Origin: Lepidonotus clava
Taxonomy: Eukaryota; Annelida; Polychaeta; Phyllodocida; Polynoidae
DNA length: 64,000 nt
Reading direction: 5' to 3'
Assembly (NCBI GenBank): GCA_936440205.1
Contig: OW387135.1
Coordinates: 30,420,792-30,484,791 of the forward strand
Of the stretch, positions 26,201 to 36,660 are shown piece by piece; the first letter of the stretch is position 1; every line of letters begins with the position of its first letter. A program made the translations under genes and the position numbers. The notes beneath the pieces were generated by a model that had not been told where the DNA came from, ran no database searches, and saw only the letters and a list, made by a program, of their open reading frames with translations.

Positions 26201-29200
26201 CGCCCCCCATCGGGGATCAGTCCGTCAGCATGGTGCCTCAGATCCCTGCTAGGTAACTCGATGTCCAGCCAACACGGCGACCCGAGATGAGGGCTGGGAC
26301 ATGTCCCTTCACACCCCGACGTGCCGTGCATACACTGTACATGTGAGGGGGCATTTCTACACAGATGAACAGGCAGCAATACACTGCAGGGGCGGATCCA
26401 GAGATTTCAAAGTTTTGTAAAATAAAATTCCGCCGGACCCTCCGGGCCCGAGAATTTTACATTCAAAAAATCATTATTTTGGGCGGGGGTAGCCTCTGCG
26501 CCATCCCCCCCCCCGCCCCGCCACTTATACATCTAAATGAAATACCACAATGGAATTGAATTTTATTAAAAATAAGATTTTCATTGTATCAAAATGAAAT
26601 CGAGGATTCTCAGCCTCAGAATCTGAAGTTGCGGTTGCTGTACGACTGCATGGACAACTAATCAAATGTTGACATGCCCTAACAAATTGCTATTAACCCA
26701 CCAGCAGGTTCTCAGGATAATGAAGCTATATAGGGTCCAGTCCACCCCCGACCATGCCGCCCCCTACCCGGCGGGCAGTCCAACGTTACACGCCCCCCGG
26801 CGCGCCCCCTGTCTGCCGACGGATCAAACTCACATGTGGGTTACCATGGCGACAGCGGGAACGAGGCCCGTCTGAGGGGTGTTGGTGACACACCCTGTAG
26901 GATAAAGAAACTATCCAGGCCCGTCGTCCTGTCCCCTATCACCCCACCACTAACGTCCACCTCTCTACTGCAGGTGTCAAAACATGGCCGAGGCCGCGCA
27001 AAGCATGCCGGGACAGTGACGGCACGTCGTCGGCTCTCTGGTGGTCCGGCGCGTGACGTCACGAGACACACTGACGCTCGCACCACCGTAAGAAGAGTCT
27101 ACGAGTACACAAACAATGGATAACAACAGGAGAAAGTGATACAGGAGGGGCCTGGATACTCGCCATATGCATGTAATACAGTGGGTGTGGGTTGCGTTCA
27201 ATCCCATGTTTTCTATTGGAAACACTCGCGAAACGAAAGAAGCCTAGTACTCGCCGTACTGGCACCGACTGCGGACACTCGGGGTGATTAATTTCAAGGT
27301 TCCTGTCCATATATCAACCGCCTGTCCGTCTGTCAGGCCTGCTCGTGGTTTAATGGTCGCGTCCAGTCGCCTGCGACCTCTCAACCTACGGTGACCCAGA
27401 AGTACGAGACCCACCGTTCTCAACCACCGCCACCAGGCGGTGTTTGACGTCATCTTTTAGACCACGTGACCTCTGAGCGTCCGTTCTGAAGTCGCCGCGC
27501 GCAGCACGCCCCCGCGCGCCCTCCAGCGGCCGTCGTTATGCCGAAGGTGATTAAGACGGACCGACTTAATGATGTCACCACGGGGCGGCACAAACTCTCA
27601 CTGATACCAGCCCCTCCTGAATGGCTAATCTAGTCTTTGGGGGTGTAGAGTAGAGGAGCCAGTTTCCGCGCATCCCTAGTTTCCGCGCATTTTACGCATT
27701 TTATGGACGCATTTTTTATCTATGTATTAGATATGCTATTTTTAAAATGCAAGACCCAAAATAATGTTCTTATGCAAGTAATTTGTCATTTTTAATGATG
27801 TTTCATACATATTTATGTATTCTAAGGCCAAATATATGTTTCAATGTCCTTATTATTAAGGAAAATGACAGGATCCTTAAAAAGTTAATATTTCTGAAAT
27901 AAGGAGCATAACATCATTTTCATCAAGAAAAAATATAATTTTCTCTTAAAAAATGTCATGGATATTAGTTTAAAGTGATATATGATCATTTTAATGTCAT
28001 AAACCTAAAATTTAATGGATAATATAGAAAATAGGCCCCTGCGCGGAAACTAAAGACAATAAATTAGACAGTCTCTAGTTTCCGCGCATTTTTCACCTAT
28101 TTTTCCGAGATTTCCAAATTTTCAAACATTTTTCCAAAGAAAATAAAAAGAAAAATTTGTCAAAGCAAGGTTCTATATAATCTTAAGACACTTTCCTAAA
28201 ATAATATAAACCAAAGACTCAAAACTGAACTTTTTTTCTCTCTTTAACTGAGGCGAATTAATGCTTTTGTCATATAATAAAAATGCATAAATATGCGTAT
28301 TTCTTCCTTCTTTTCATGAATATATTCTTTAGATTTTCCCTGACAAGGTACCATTTCTATTTGCATTATTATAAATTTTTAAGAACTTAACAATTATTTT
28401 GTATAACGGATATCAATAGATAATCTTTTTCTGATGCCCAAAGTATCATATTTTCTTTCTATAAGATATTTTACTCATTTAACACCTAAAATATGGGAAA
28501 TGCGCGGAAACTGACACCAAAATGCGCGGAAATAGGCTCCAGGTGCGCGGAAACTGAAGAATCAACATGTTGAAGTAAAACCTTAAGATATTACAAAAAT
28601 ATTTTCAAACTTTAATATATTTTTTTATGATTATGTTCATAGACATCATTCCCCTGAATATGGAAGAAAAAATATTAAAAATATAAATTTTTTCTTTAAA
28701 TTTTTTGTTAAAGATTAACTTCTTGCCCTTAATGCGCGGAAACTGGCTCCTCTACTCTACATTTAATTTACCGTTGGGTCTAGTGCACCGAGTAAGAAGG
28801 GTATTTAGTGCGGTGTAGGACCCCTTAGGGCTAAGCCTTCTTGTTGATTGCAGCCCTGCGAGTGCAGTCTATGGCCCCCTAAAATGGGATGCTGTTGCGA
28901 AAAAAATCTAGGCTATAGGCAAATATTATATTAAAAGATGTGCAATATAAATTTCAAGATGAGACGGGTTGCGACGGTCCTGCCCTCCTCTGAAAAGGAC
29001 CCCACTTAGTGTTCGCATTCTGCCCAGAGACATTTCAAACACTGCAGTAATCGGGCGCGCGCTCGAAGGCAATGTAGAATGATGCCTATATGTTTTTTGG
29101 ACCTACATAAATTTAACCCAGAATGATCCAACTATTTTAGATATTGGTAATGTATGAAAGGTTACTCACTTCTCATTTGTAAACGTGAGTTATAAGGAAG

Positions 29201-32200
29201 GGACACGTGGACATGTATCGAAACAGGGCTATAAGGTAGGGGAAGTGAACATGCGTGCATAATATGACATGGATCTTGTGCCCCCAACATGTATGTTAGA
29301 TCCCCCGGTTTGTGTCAACACACCCTCTGAATACAGACCTCGGGTTAACGGCTGTAACTCAGTACGGGTGGTGTGAGTGACACCCCTTGGGAGGTGTGGG
29401 GTCCCCGGTGTCCCGGCCGCCTCCTGTACCCGGTGTCCCCGTGGACAATAGGGCTCTGACATCACATATTGGGACATGAAGACCAAATCTCGGAAATGCC
29501 CCCAGAGACATCTGGTGGGCCATGTTGAAACCAGTATTGTTCCCAGCAGTCATGTGCGCCGAATAAATATACACCCTTGGATTACAATCATGTCTCCAAT
29601 CAAAGCAAAGATAGTGACACCCTTTTTCAAAACTCAATGCAGGGAAGAGGATTAAAACACTAGCCAGGGGCACATGGCCAAAATACTGCATGATTCTATC
29701 TGTAATCTATCGCATGGATGTTACTATGTCCATGGCTCTTAGCCCTCATATCAGCCTACTAATAACTACCTGTATGGTGGAGATCCATAGAACATGCAAC
29801 ACCCAAGTACTCGTGGCATCTTTGAGAAACACACAGTCTGTGTCCCCTAACTCTGCAGACCTGACCCAATCTCCATGTGCACTGCTGCAAAACATATCAG
29901 GTTTGGGTGTGAAAGGATCCTGGGGTGGTCCCGCCGAACGTCCCCTCTTTGAAGTGAGTTGACGGATAGCTTCCACGTGCGGCAGAATAATCGAGGCTCT
30001 AATGTGGAAAGCTTCTGTTAGCATTCTCTTGCATGGTGGCTATACCAGAGATGAAGACCTACTGTGCACGCTAGACAAAACGTATAATGATTTTGGTGTT
30101 CTTGAATTACTTGATTCGTTTGCCAACAAGCAATGCATCGCAATTGACCCTGTCATTATCACAGGAGTGTTTGTTCCTACCTTGAATACCGCCTTCAATT
30201 AACAATATAAGTTTTTTTTCATATTTAATGAACTATTTTGATAAAAATGGTTAAACAGTAAGCATTTAGGGATCTAATACATGTATATTCCTCCGTCTGT
30301 TCTTATGGTCAATGATACTATTCTAGAATAAAACATGTCATACGTAAAATGAAATAATGGTTCCGTTCAGATGATGGAATGTTAGTTCTAGGCAGACAAC
30401 CCACTCGAGTGAGTCAATGATAATCATTCTGTCTGCATGGGCCCTGCTGCCGATAGCCCTTCACGTATACATATCGGCCCTCAGGTGTTGCTATCGCTGC
30501 CCCTTGAAGCCCTTATCTCTGCGAGTAGTGCACACCACCTGAGGCCCACCTTATCAACTCCTGCTGCCGGAGGCTGGCGCTGATCCGAGATGAACTCGGC
30601 TCGTCTTTATCTAAATTAGGTCGGTGAATTAATCTTTCTAATTGTCAGGGCATCCTATGTAGGTTAACGCATCTGTCTCCCCAGGCAATTTAAGGAGGTG
30701 CTTAGTCGCAATTAGAGACTTAGGCACTTTGAAGTCAGACAGTACACTTTTTGGCTGAGGTATAATCCCTCTTTCATGCACATTTAGTACACGTCACTCG
30801 ACAAATACATGCTATTTTAACGGAACTTAGAAACATTCAGCAAGATATTCTTGCATTCCGCCTGGCCATGGTGTGTATGTGAATACCTGTATTGTAATGC
30901 AGTCTAATTACTATATTGTATTAGGTATACAAACCTAGATAACAGTATTATGTATATCTCATATGATTATTGATAACCACATACATTATGAACTAGATGT
31001 ATCAAGTGCATGTATATAATAATTACTATATCTGTAACATGGAATATGGCGCCTGCTGGGACCAGTCATGGTAAGGACCTCAGGAGTAGGGTGACCCTAG
31101 ATAAGGGCGCTCCTGTTATCAGGGCGGCCATGACAGTCCTACTGCCCACTTGACGGTCACATTCCCTGCACATCCGGCCCCGGCCACACGTCTATGTCAC
31201 ATGTCACATGTCACCGGCGCATGTCACCCGGCCCCTGCTGGCTAATGGTTTCCGCTTACATATTAAGCGTCCCTCCAGCTTTAATATAGGAGTGTTATTA
31301 CAGATGGTTTCCACTCTCGTGTGGTGTCGGGGGAGGGGGTACCGATCCTTTTTGTCCATAATTAGTTTCAGTTAAAACACAGTGTGACTGATCTGGGGAA
31401 TATGAGGCAATTTAACAGTGACGTGGATAATGGACAGTTTGATGATTCTATGACTAAGTTTTTCATCCACAAGGGACCTTATTAACCTCGTATCCTGTTC
31501 ATATTTATTTCACTTGATATTCTGTACAAATGGTTGTATACAGAGAAGGTATTTACACTATCTACTCTCTTACTACGAAACATTTGCCTATTGCGCAGTC
31601 TTTTTGATGAATGTTGCTATAGAAACTGCATGTTTAACTGCCGCTCCCAAATCTTGTGGCTGACCACTCTTGAATTTACCTTAATCCTAATCCCGGATCC
31701 TAGTCCACTCTCTACAATTTTAATAACAGAGGTAACCCCCTCTCGCCCCCCTCACACACACACTCTAACACTTCTTGACGGTTTGCTATTTTTCCCTTTA
31801 GAAAATCCCTCCATCCGAAATGTGTCCCTCATGCAGGTTGATCTTTGTTCTAAACTTCTTCTAGACTTCGTATTGATCTATTATGCTAATATAATTTGAT
31901 GATATGCTTTCTGGTGATTTCAAAAACTAAGCGAGGATTATCAATTATTTTAGTTTCATATTGTGGTTGGCCCTGTAGTGCATATATTGATATCAGTACA
32001 CATATATTGATAAGCAATGTGTCATGCAATTCACGTAGAGTAAACTGATATTTCTAATATAATAGACCTTTCCACTTGGTCACCGTACAGAGGTCCATAT
32101 ACATATTGTTTCTTTCAAGTATTATGATGTTCTCAACATTATCCTAACACCTTTTTATAAAGATTGTTCATCAGCATCCCCACAATGCATATCGTTGTCT

Positions 32201-35200
32201 AGTATATGAAAAGAGTGTGAAAACTTCTCTTTTACTAATGGATATTGTTGAAAGAGTGAAAACGGTTTTAACTGTATAATTTGCCATGATCAACTAGGCC
32301 TAACATAATTGTAGTTGAGGCTAAGATATGGATACAGAAATATTGCCGTCTGATCTATGAGCCACCTCAGTGGGACATAGGACAGCCCCCTGGAGGAGTC
32401 CCCCATACCTCCAGCAGCAGGCAGTATGGGCATTGACCTGTCATCGCGTGGAGCCGCGCGACACCCGGGTTCCCACGACCCAGCTCCCCGTCCTACCCCT
32501 CCTCCAGGGGCCTTCTCCTCCACCTCCACCACCCTGGAGACACTCCAGACACTACCTAGGCAAACAACCGGAGGGGACCTGGCTTTTGTTCTTTGTTGAC
32601 TAGCTAGCATGTCTCGTCCGTTACGTCATAAGACAAAACCTCTGTGACTTTAAGGAAGTATGGAGGAATGCTTTAATGGTATCAAACCTTGTCCTCTTTC
32701 ATACCATGTAACCTATTAACAATATCAACACAACCTGTTTTTATAAAGGTTTGATATCAGTTTGCTTTGTTCCTTGGGAAAATCCACTTGCTATTTCCTA
32801 ATCTACAACACCTTGGACCTCTTCCCATAGAGAAACGCATCCCTCACAACAAAGAGTTATAAACAAAGGACTTTTACAATAACAGTATACACAGGCTGAC
32901 AGAGAGGATTTCTTCTCCACACGATTCACTGTTGATGTATGTATTCCGATGCGAGACAAGAACCACTCGCAAGAAGTTCACACCAACTGTCTTATCATGT
33001 GTTGGCATTTATTTGAAAATAAATGTAATTGACGCGCTTTTTTATCATATCTTTGAAGATCCCTGAACAGAGGTTCATTCAATGAATAATAGCCTACTTT
33101 TGAATCAACAGGTCTAATTTCTTCAGTTCTCGCCAGAGGGCGGTAGAGTTGAACCACACGGCCTCACGAGTAACATGACTCGCATACTTTATGTGCTTCA
33201 TGCGTTCAGGAGGACGTAATTCCTCCTTGGTTTACTTACATTTCCATTGCAGGTCAGAAAGTAAACGATCAAACAAAGGATGTGTCTTTGTATCCTGTGA
33301 CTGAGAGTCCGCCTACGCAACTTTCGGGAAGGGGTGAGGATTCTTGATACTGATAACCACCATGCACATACCGCTGTATTTACTGTAACCACAGACTGAC
33401 TCACCTAAATAGGAGAGCAGTGTGATCAGCACATCCTTTTAGTGGGCCTAATATACTCTAGACTCCTGTAATAAGGACCCCGTGCCCGCCGCCCTGGAGG
33501 CCGCCCGGAGGGTCGACCCCGCGTGGCCGGCGCCCGTCGCGGTCGGCCCAGCCGCGTGCCGACGTCGTCTCCAATGCCCCCCAACTCTGTACCACATCAT
33601 GTCACCTCCCTGACATGTTGCTGCCAGCATGTAAGCCGTAGCATGTCAATGGAGAGAATGGGTCTGGGGGGCTTGAGGGAGGGAGTGGGAGGGGCCGCAT
33701 GTGCATTAGAAAGTGTTAGCATGTCAGGCTGGGTGTATGTGGGGCGAAAGACGGGCCCGTGGAACACATTGTAATGGGAAATAGTCGGGACGTTGGCGAC
33801 GGTGTATTATGGGGTGCGGTGGCAGAGGAGGAGGTAGAGAGGAGGGGGCTGGTGGATGCAGTTCCGCCCTGATTCTCCGCCGTAGCGTTTGGCCGCCAGC
33901 AAGTGGCTATGGAGACAGGTGAAGGCGGATAACTACAGTCTCATTGCTGGGCATCAAGAGGAGCATTAAACTGCCACAATCCGCCCTCTCCTGCCCTCCA
34001 AGGCCAGGCGCGGATGTAGAGGGCCAGGGGGCACCTTCCCTCTCCTCTACTTTGGTCCGAAAATTGAAACGTTTAAGTGTAAAATCCTGCGTCCGGACAA
34101 AAATTTTACAATTGCAGGCCATCCGCCATTTCTCAAATTCCTGGATCAGCCCGTGAATGCCATTCCCTTTACTGCTGAATATCCCCCTATACACAACCTA
34201 GCTCGCATTTCCTTTATTCGAGATGTACTTACAATTTTAGGCTTTAAAGTTTTAAAGTTTATAGAAACATCCATGTAGAATAATGCCGTGCATTACATTA
34301 CCATTTCAATGATGCGGATACCATAAATTTTCCATGGCATGCAGCAATATATATGCAAGTGGGTATTCCATTTACACAGCAGGCACATTGGTGAGCAGAC
34401 CCCGTGAAAGCATTACCTATATGCTAATAGTAGTGCACAAACTATTTGTCGACAAGGTTCACTGGCAATGCTCGGGCGACATCGATACAAACGTACACAA
34501 ACTAAGGCAATTTCAACCTCTCGTCTTTACCTTTCACAGCCAGGATCGAAAGGAGTAATTCACCGACAAACAGCTTGGGCCGTATACTTTCATTTATTTA
34601 AACTTTATAGCTGCTGGGAATGAGAGCCCCCATGTTTGGCCGTTGGACCACTTTTGACTGGGAGAGGAGATTGGCGTGAGCTGGCGGTGGGCGGGGGCAG
34701 TGAAGAAGTCTTGACACGCTATACCCCCTCCCCCTGTCCCAACCTCTAACCACAACACGGCCCTTAATGTCCTGTTTACCTGGCAAGGCGGAGAAAATTC
34801 AAGTACGTAGTACTACGATGTTCGGGGGATGCCCTCAGGGACCAATATTAATAAGCCTTATTCTAAGCTGTCCACTGACCCCAACATGTTTGAATACATT
34901 TCAGATACAGTATCTATGTAGACGTCAGGGAAGACATCAGTTGATGGACTAGATCTGTGTCTGAATGTATCACCAGAGAAATTAAAATGGTGATGTATCT
35001 AGGACGAGGTAATGGGGGTGACACACATTAAAAGTAGGACCCTATAACTGTATAATATAGCCTAGGGGGAGCGTAGTTTGGGGAGAAATGTAGCTTATTC
35101 ACAGTACACCTTCAAATGGACGTTCTTGTATTATGAATTTACTTCTACTAAGTACTGTATGTGTGTGCGGCCGCAGCCTCTTCCTGCTGACACTCATTCA

Positions 35201-36310
35201 GCGTACAGTACGACCACTGACCCCGATCCCGGCGACGGGCCCACTATCTGTATACCATGAGAGGTCCTCCACGGCGGGTCAAGGATCCACCTGACGCTGT
35301 GATCCCCGACCCGCCGTCGGCGTGTGCCGCAGTGCGCCGACCATGGCGAGGGGGGACCATGGTGGTCGGACGTATGGTGGGGTGGGGAGTAGTCCGTCGC
35401 ATGCACTATACTGCTATGTGGCATCCCTCATGGGGCTGAAGCCCTGTCTATGGGATCATGCACATTAAAGAACACCTGCCTCGGTAAATGTGTAGGGGTA
35501 TGGTCTCTATCTTCTCATAGATTCGTTCATTCCATAGATTCGATCACCAAACAACAGAATTGTCAAAAACCTTGTTCTCGCCGTGATATGACCTTAGATG
35601 TTGCTACGGCGTTAAACCCCAGTAACCAACCAACCAACCATGGGGCTGAAGGGGGCAGATAAGTGTGGTGTATTTGTGTGGACAACGTAGAAGTGTTGCC
35701 ATTTTATTGTTTTATTTACTATTATGCATGTACTTATAAGTTATATAATGCATCAGAAGAGAACGGGGTAAATAGTTATACCCTGACAGTTTCTGATAGG
35801 GTTCTGGCAAACGCAGAAAGATAGGAACTGCACTGTGACACTGTGACACATATCCTCTCCTCTCTGGGTTAGGACCGTTATGAGCTATCTGGTAATTGCG
35901 TGATAAAATCGCAAGTTCTTAAAGGCAAGTTTAGATCATGCATCATGCATGGACTGAAATAGCCTGATAGTCTTCCCAGCATGACAGATGCTGCAGGAAA
36001 CATTGGGATAAGTTTTAAGCCTGAACCAACAACATCCAATTAATACAAATACCATAATTGAACTAGTTTACTCTCGAAAAACAACAACTTACCATATTGT
36101 CCTGTCACAGCCATTTACGGATTGTTCCACGTTTCCCTGGCCGAGTGGTTTGCCGACGGCCGCCTGGGCCAGAAGCACTAGTAGGACCAAGAGCAGGCTG
36201 GGGCTGGGGCGCCACCGCCCGCTACCGGGGGACGGGAGACCGGGGGGCCGGGGGCCGCGCGCCGGGCCCTGCTCGCCCCGCCTGCCGCCGCTCCCACTCA
36301 CAGACCCCAT
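19878..36310 (-). CDS. METRNL: Meteorin-family secreted factor (METRN/METRNL homologue), 4 coding exons
   Basis: Spliced minus-strand gene: exon 1 36310-36093, exon 2 22316-21919, exon 3 21330-21274, exon 4 20251-19878. Every junction is GT-AG and phases join exactly (introns after codon position 2, 1 and 1), giving 348 residues. Vertebrate meteorins are secreted neurotrophic and metabolic cytokines of about 300 residues, with an N-terminal CUB-like and a C-terminal NTR-like region (family knowledge). Seen here: a signal-peptide core near residues 38-53, and ten cysteines (68, 89, 122, 162, 207, 210, 220, 299, 323, 345) with the family's spacing. The hallmark stretches CRPCTEEELLLSVCSMDF, VYRQK, FGHGDFLFVGRMRLG, LLQCAPR and NPC near the C-terminus are present. 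No N-glycosylation sequon is visible. The symbol marks the family; orthology to METRN versus METRNL is undecided because the vertebrate duplication is probably later. No damage is seen in the coding sequence. The exact start codon is the weakest part. Confidence 0.93.
20252..21273 (-). other. Meteorin intron 3
   Basis: The donor is GTGAGT at 21273 and the acceptor TAG at 20254-20252. It contains a palindromic CAACGCATGCGCGTTG word near 20701-20716 (half NRF1-like) and otherwise no identified feature. Confidence 0.85.
21274..21330 (-). CDS. METRNL: Meteorin exon 3: 57-nt small exon with the CRPC...C motif
   Basis: This short exon is too small to appear as an ordinary open frame. It was found by looking for the family motif missing between exons 2 and 4. 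The acceptor TTTTTCTTAG and the donor GTGAGT bracket 57 nt. They encode the end of Glu206, CRPCTEEELLLSVCSMDF (207-224), and the first base of Ala225. Vertebrate meteorins have CRPCSDxELLLAxCTSDF at this place, at the start of the NTR-like domain. The phase closes correctly on both sides. Confidence 0.93.
21656..21742. mobile_element. Very short fold-back MITE in meteorin intron 2
   Basis: The ends are inverted repeats: ACCCTTTACAGACT on the left and the complement of ACCCTTCACAGACT on the right. Imperfect pairing continues inward through CTCAGAATGCGC and CTCAAAATGCGC. At 87 bp it is almost entirely stem. No clean target duplication is visible. Confidence 0.6.
21919..22316 (-). CDS. METRNL: Meteorin exon 2: N-terminal CUB-like region
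   Basis: The acceptor is a pyrimidine-rich tract ending CTTCCTCCAG, and the donor is GTAAGA. The exon begins with the base that completes Trp73 and encodes residues 74-205 plus the first base of Glu206. VSVGCSEGAISWQQADGALR matches the vertebrate pattern in which a Cys is followed by a small acidic turn, Trp, then a G-A-L strand. Cys122 and Cys162 align with the remaining N-domain cysteines, and LGYVKIQYDV matches the strand preceding the CRPC motif. The 5' half of the exon is strongly GC-rich. Confidence 0.92.
25686..25704. promoter_or_regulatory. YY1-like motif AAAGATGGCGGC
   Basis: AAGATGGCGGC matches the YY1 consensus and lies in a CpG-rich patch of meteorin intron 1. It could belong to an internal regulatory element; this is inference only. 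Confidence 0.3.
25791..25850. repeat. Three tandem 20-bp units followed by a C-run
   Basis: The units TCCCGTGCCATTCCGACTAG, TCCCGTGTCCTCCCGACTTG and TCCCGTGCACTCCCGCCTCG lie head to tail. A poly-C tract follows at about 25856-25869. Confidence 0.85.
26387..26523. mobile_element. hAT-like non-autonomous remnant
   Basis: The left end CAGGGGCGGATCCAGAGATT is characteristic of hAT-type termini. The right end is a degraded C-run and GCCCCGCCAC. No exact 8-bp duplication was found, so boundaries are approximate. Confidence 0.45.
26740..27560. promoter_or_regulatory. CpG-rich block with two perfect CREs inside meteorin intron 1
   Basis: The palindromic CRE TGACGTCA occurs twice (27054-27061 and 27445-27452). 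A one-mismatch RFX X-box GTTACCATGGCGAC lies at 26840-26853 and an E-box CCACGTGACC near 27462. CREs and X-boxes together are common in cAMP-responsive promoters. It may be an internal enhancer or alternative promoter; no coding exon was identified here. Confidence 0.45.
27644..28761. mobile_element. Non-autonomous DNA transposon, 1118 bp, with TGCGCGGAAA subterminal repeats
   Basis: The terminal inverted repeats are 30 bp and perfect (27644-27673 and 28732-28761), starting TGTAGAGTAGAGGAGCCAGT. Eight copies of TGCGCGGAAA or its complement lie inside, at about 27664, 27681, 28039, 28079, 28500, 28522, 28542 and 28733. They mostly face inward from each end, as transposase-binding subterminal repeats do. 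The rest is very AT-rich with no coding capacity. If TA is the target, the inner ends start at GAGTAGAGG. The superfamily is unassigned. Confidence 0.85.
33470..33570. other. CpG-dense patch in meteorin intron 1
   Basis: A dense run of CG dinucleotides in an otherwise AT-rich intron. The open frames through it are Arg/Ala/Gly-rich on both strands and look composition-driven. It could be a regulatory CpG patch. Confidence 0.4.
34005..34155. mobile_element. Decayed hAT-like MITE, about 150 bp
   Basis: The left end CAGGCGCGGATGTAG and the right end CTGGATCAGCCCGTG form imperfect inverted termini related to the CAGGGGCGGATCCAG family seen at 26387. There is no coding capacity. Confidence 0.5.
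35429..35651 (+). mobile_element. SINE with 13-bp target duplication and AACC tail
   Basis: The 13-bp word CATGGGGCTGAAG occurs at 35429-35441 and 35639-35651 as an exact direct repeat. The 197-bp body contains GCACATTAAAGAACACC and ends GCGTTAAACCCCAGTAACC with a run of AACC units. Target duplication plus a 3' simple-repeat tail marks LINE-driven retroposition. The body words are like dispersed repeats I associate with molluscs and other marine invertebrates (recollection). Confidence 0.8.
36093..36310 (-). CDS. METRNL: Meteorin exon 1: start, signal peptide, first cysteine
   Basis: This exon encodes residues 1-73. The chosen ATG at 36310-36308 is the last in-frame Met before the hydrophobic core SLLLVLLVLLAQAAVG (38-53), and cleavage is likely around A51-G53. 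The n-region is unusually long and rich in Gly, Arg and Pro (about 33 residues). Another in-frame Met lies at 36412, but using it would bury the signal sequence deep in the protein. The first mature cysteine is C68, matching the Cys shortly after the signal peptide in vertebrate meteorins. The exon ends two bases into a Trp codon at a GTAAGT donor. It is GC- and CpG-rich, unlike the AT-rich flanks. Confidence 0.82.
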
Positions 36311-36660
36311 CCATGGGCCGCCGTTACTCCTCCAGGGGGGCTGCCCATACACAAGCAGGACACAGGGTGGTACATGTATAAACCACGAAGGCAATGGTAA
36401 GTAATCCTTCAAGAGTCCTGGTTAAATAATCAAACAGGTAATGGTTCAGATGGCTCTGTGTCTTCAGGGGTTTTGTATGTCCTCCACTCTGGTTAAAGGC
36501 TCGACTACTACTGGTGCACTCCGGACGCACGGCTGGGGTTACGGAGAGCAACGACAGCGCCGCCAACGGAGCTCGAAGGAACTAGCACAGGTGGCGCCAC
36601 TGAAGTCCAAATTTTTGACGCCGTCTTGTAGCGCCACCTGCATAGGTGACTAGTCTGTTT
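36311..36660 (-). promoter_or_regulatory. Putative 5' UTR/promoter of the meteorin gene with inverted CTCF-like motifs
   Basis: The sequence directly upstream of exon 1 remains GC-richer than its surroundings. It holds CAGGTGGCGCC at 36588-36598 and its near inverted copy AGCGCCACCTG at 36630-36640, about 30 bp apart. The core AGGTGGC resembles the CTCF consensus, and the two copies point towards each other. No TATA box was identified, which fits a CpG-type promoter. The role is inferred from position. Confidence 0.4.

Larger units (their letters stand above)
22317..36092 (-). other. Meteorin intron 1 (about 13.8 kb)
   Basis: This long first intron separates the signal-peptide exon from the rest. 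It contains CpG-rich patches (25.6-26.2, 26.74-27.56, 33.47-33.57 and 35.16-35.44 kb), a non-autonomous DNA transposon (27644-28761), a SINE (35429-35651), hAT-like remnants and short tandem repeats. I see no supported coding exon within it. Stretches 22.4-25.6, 28.8-33.4 and 34.2-35.1 kb show nothing beyond AT-rich unique-looking DNA. Confidence 0.85.
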
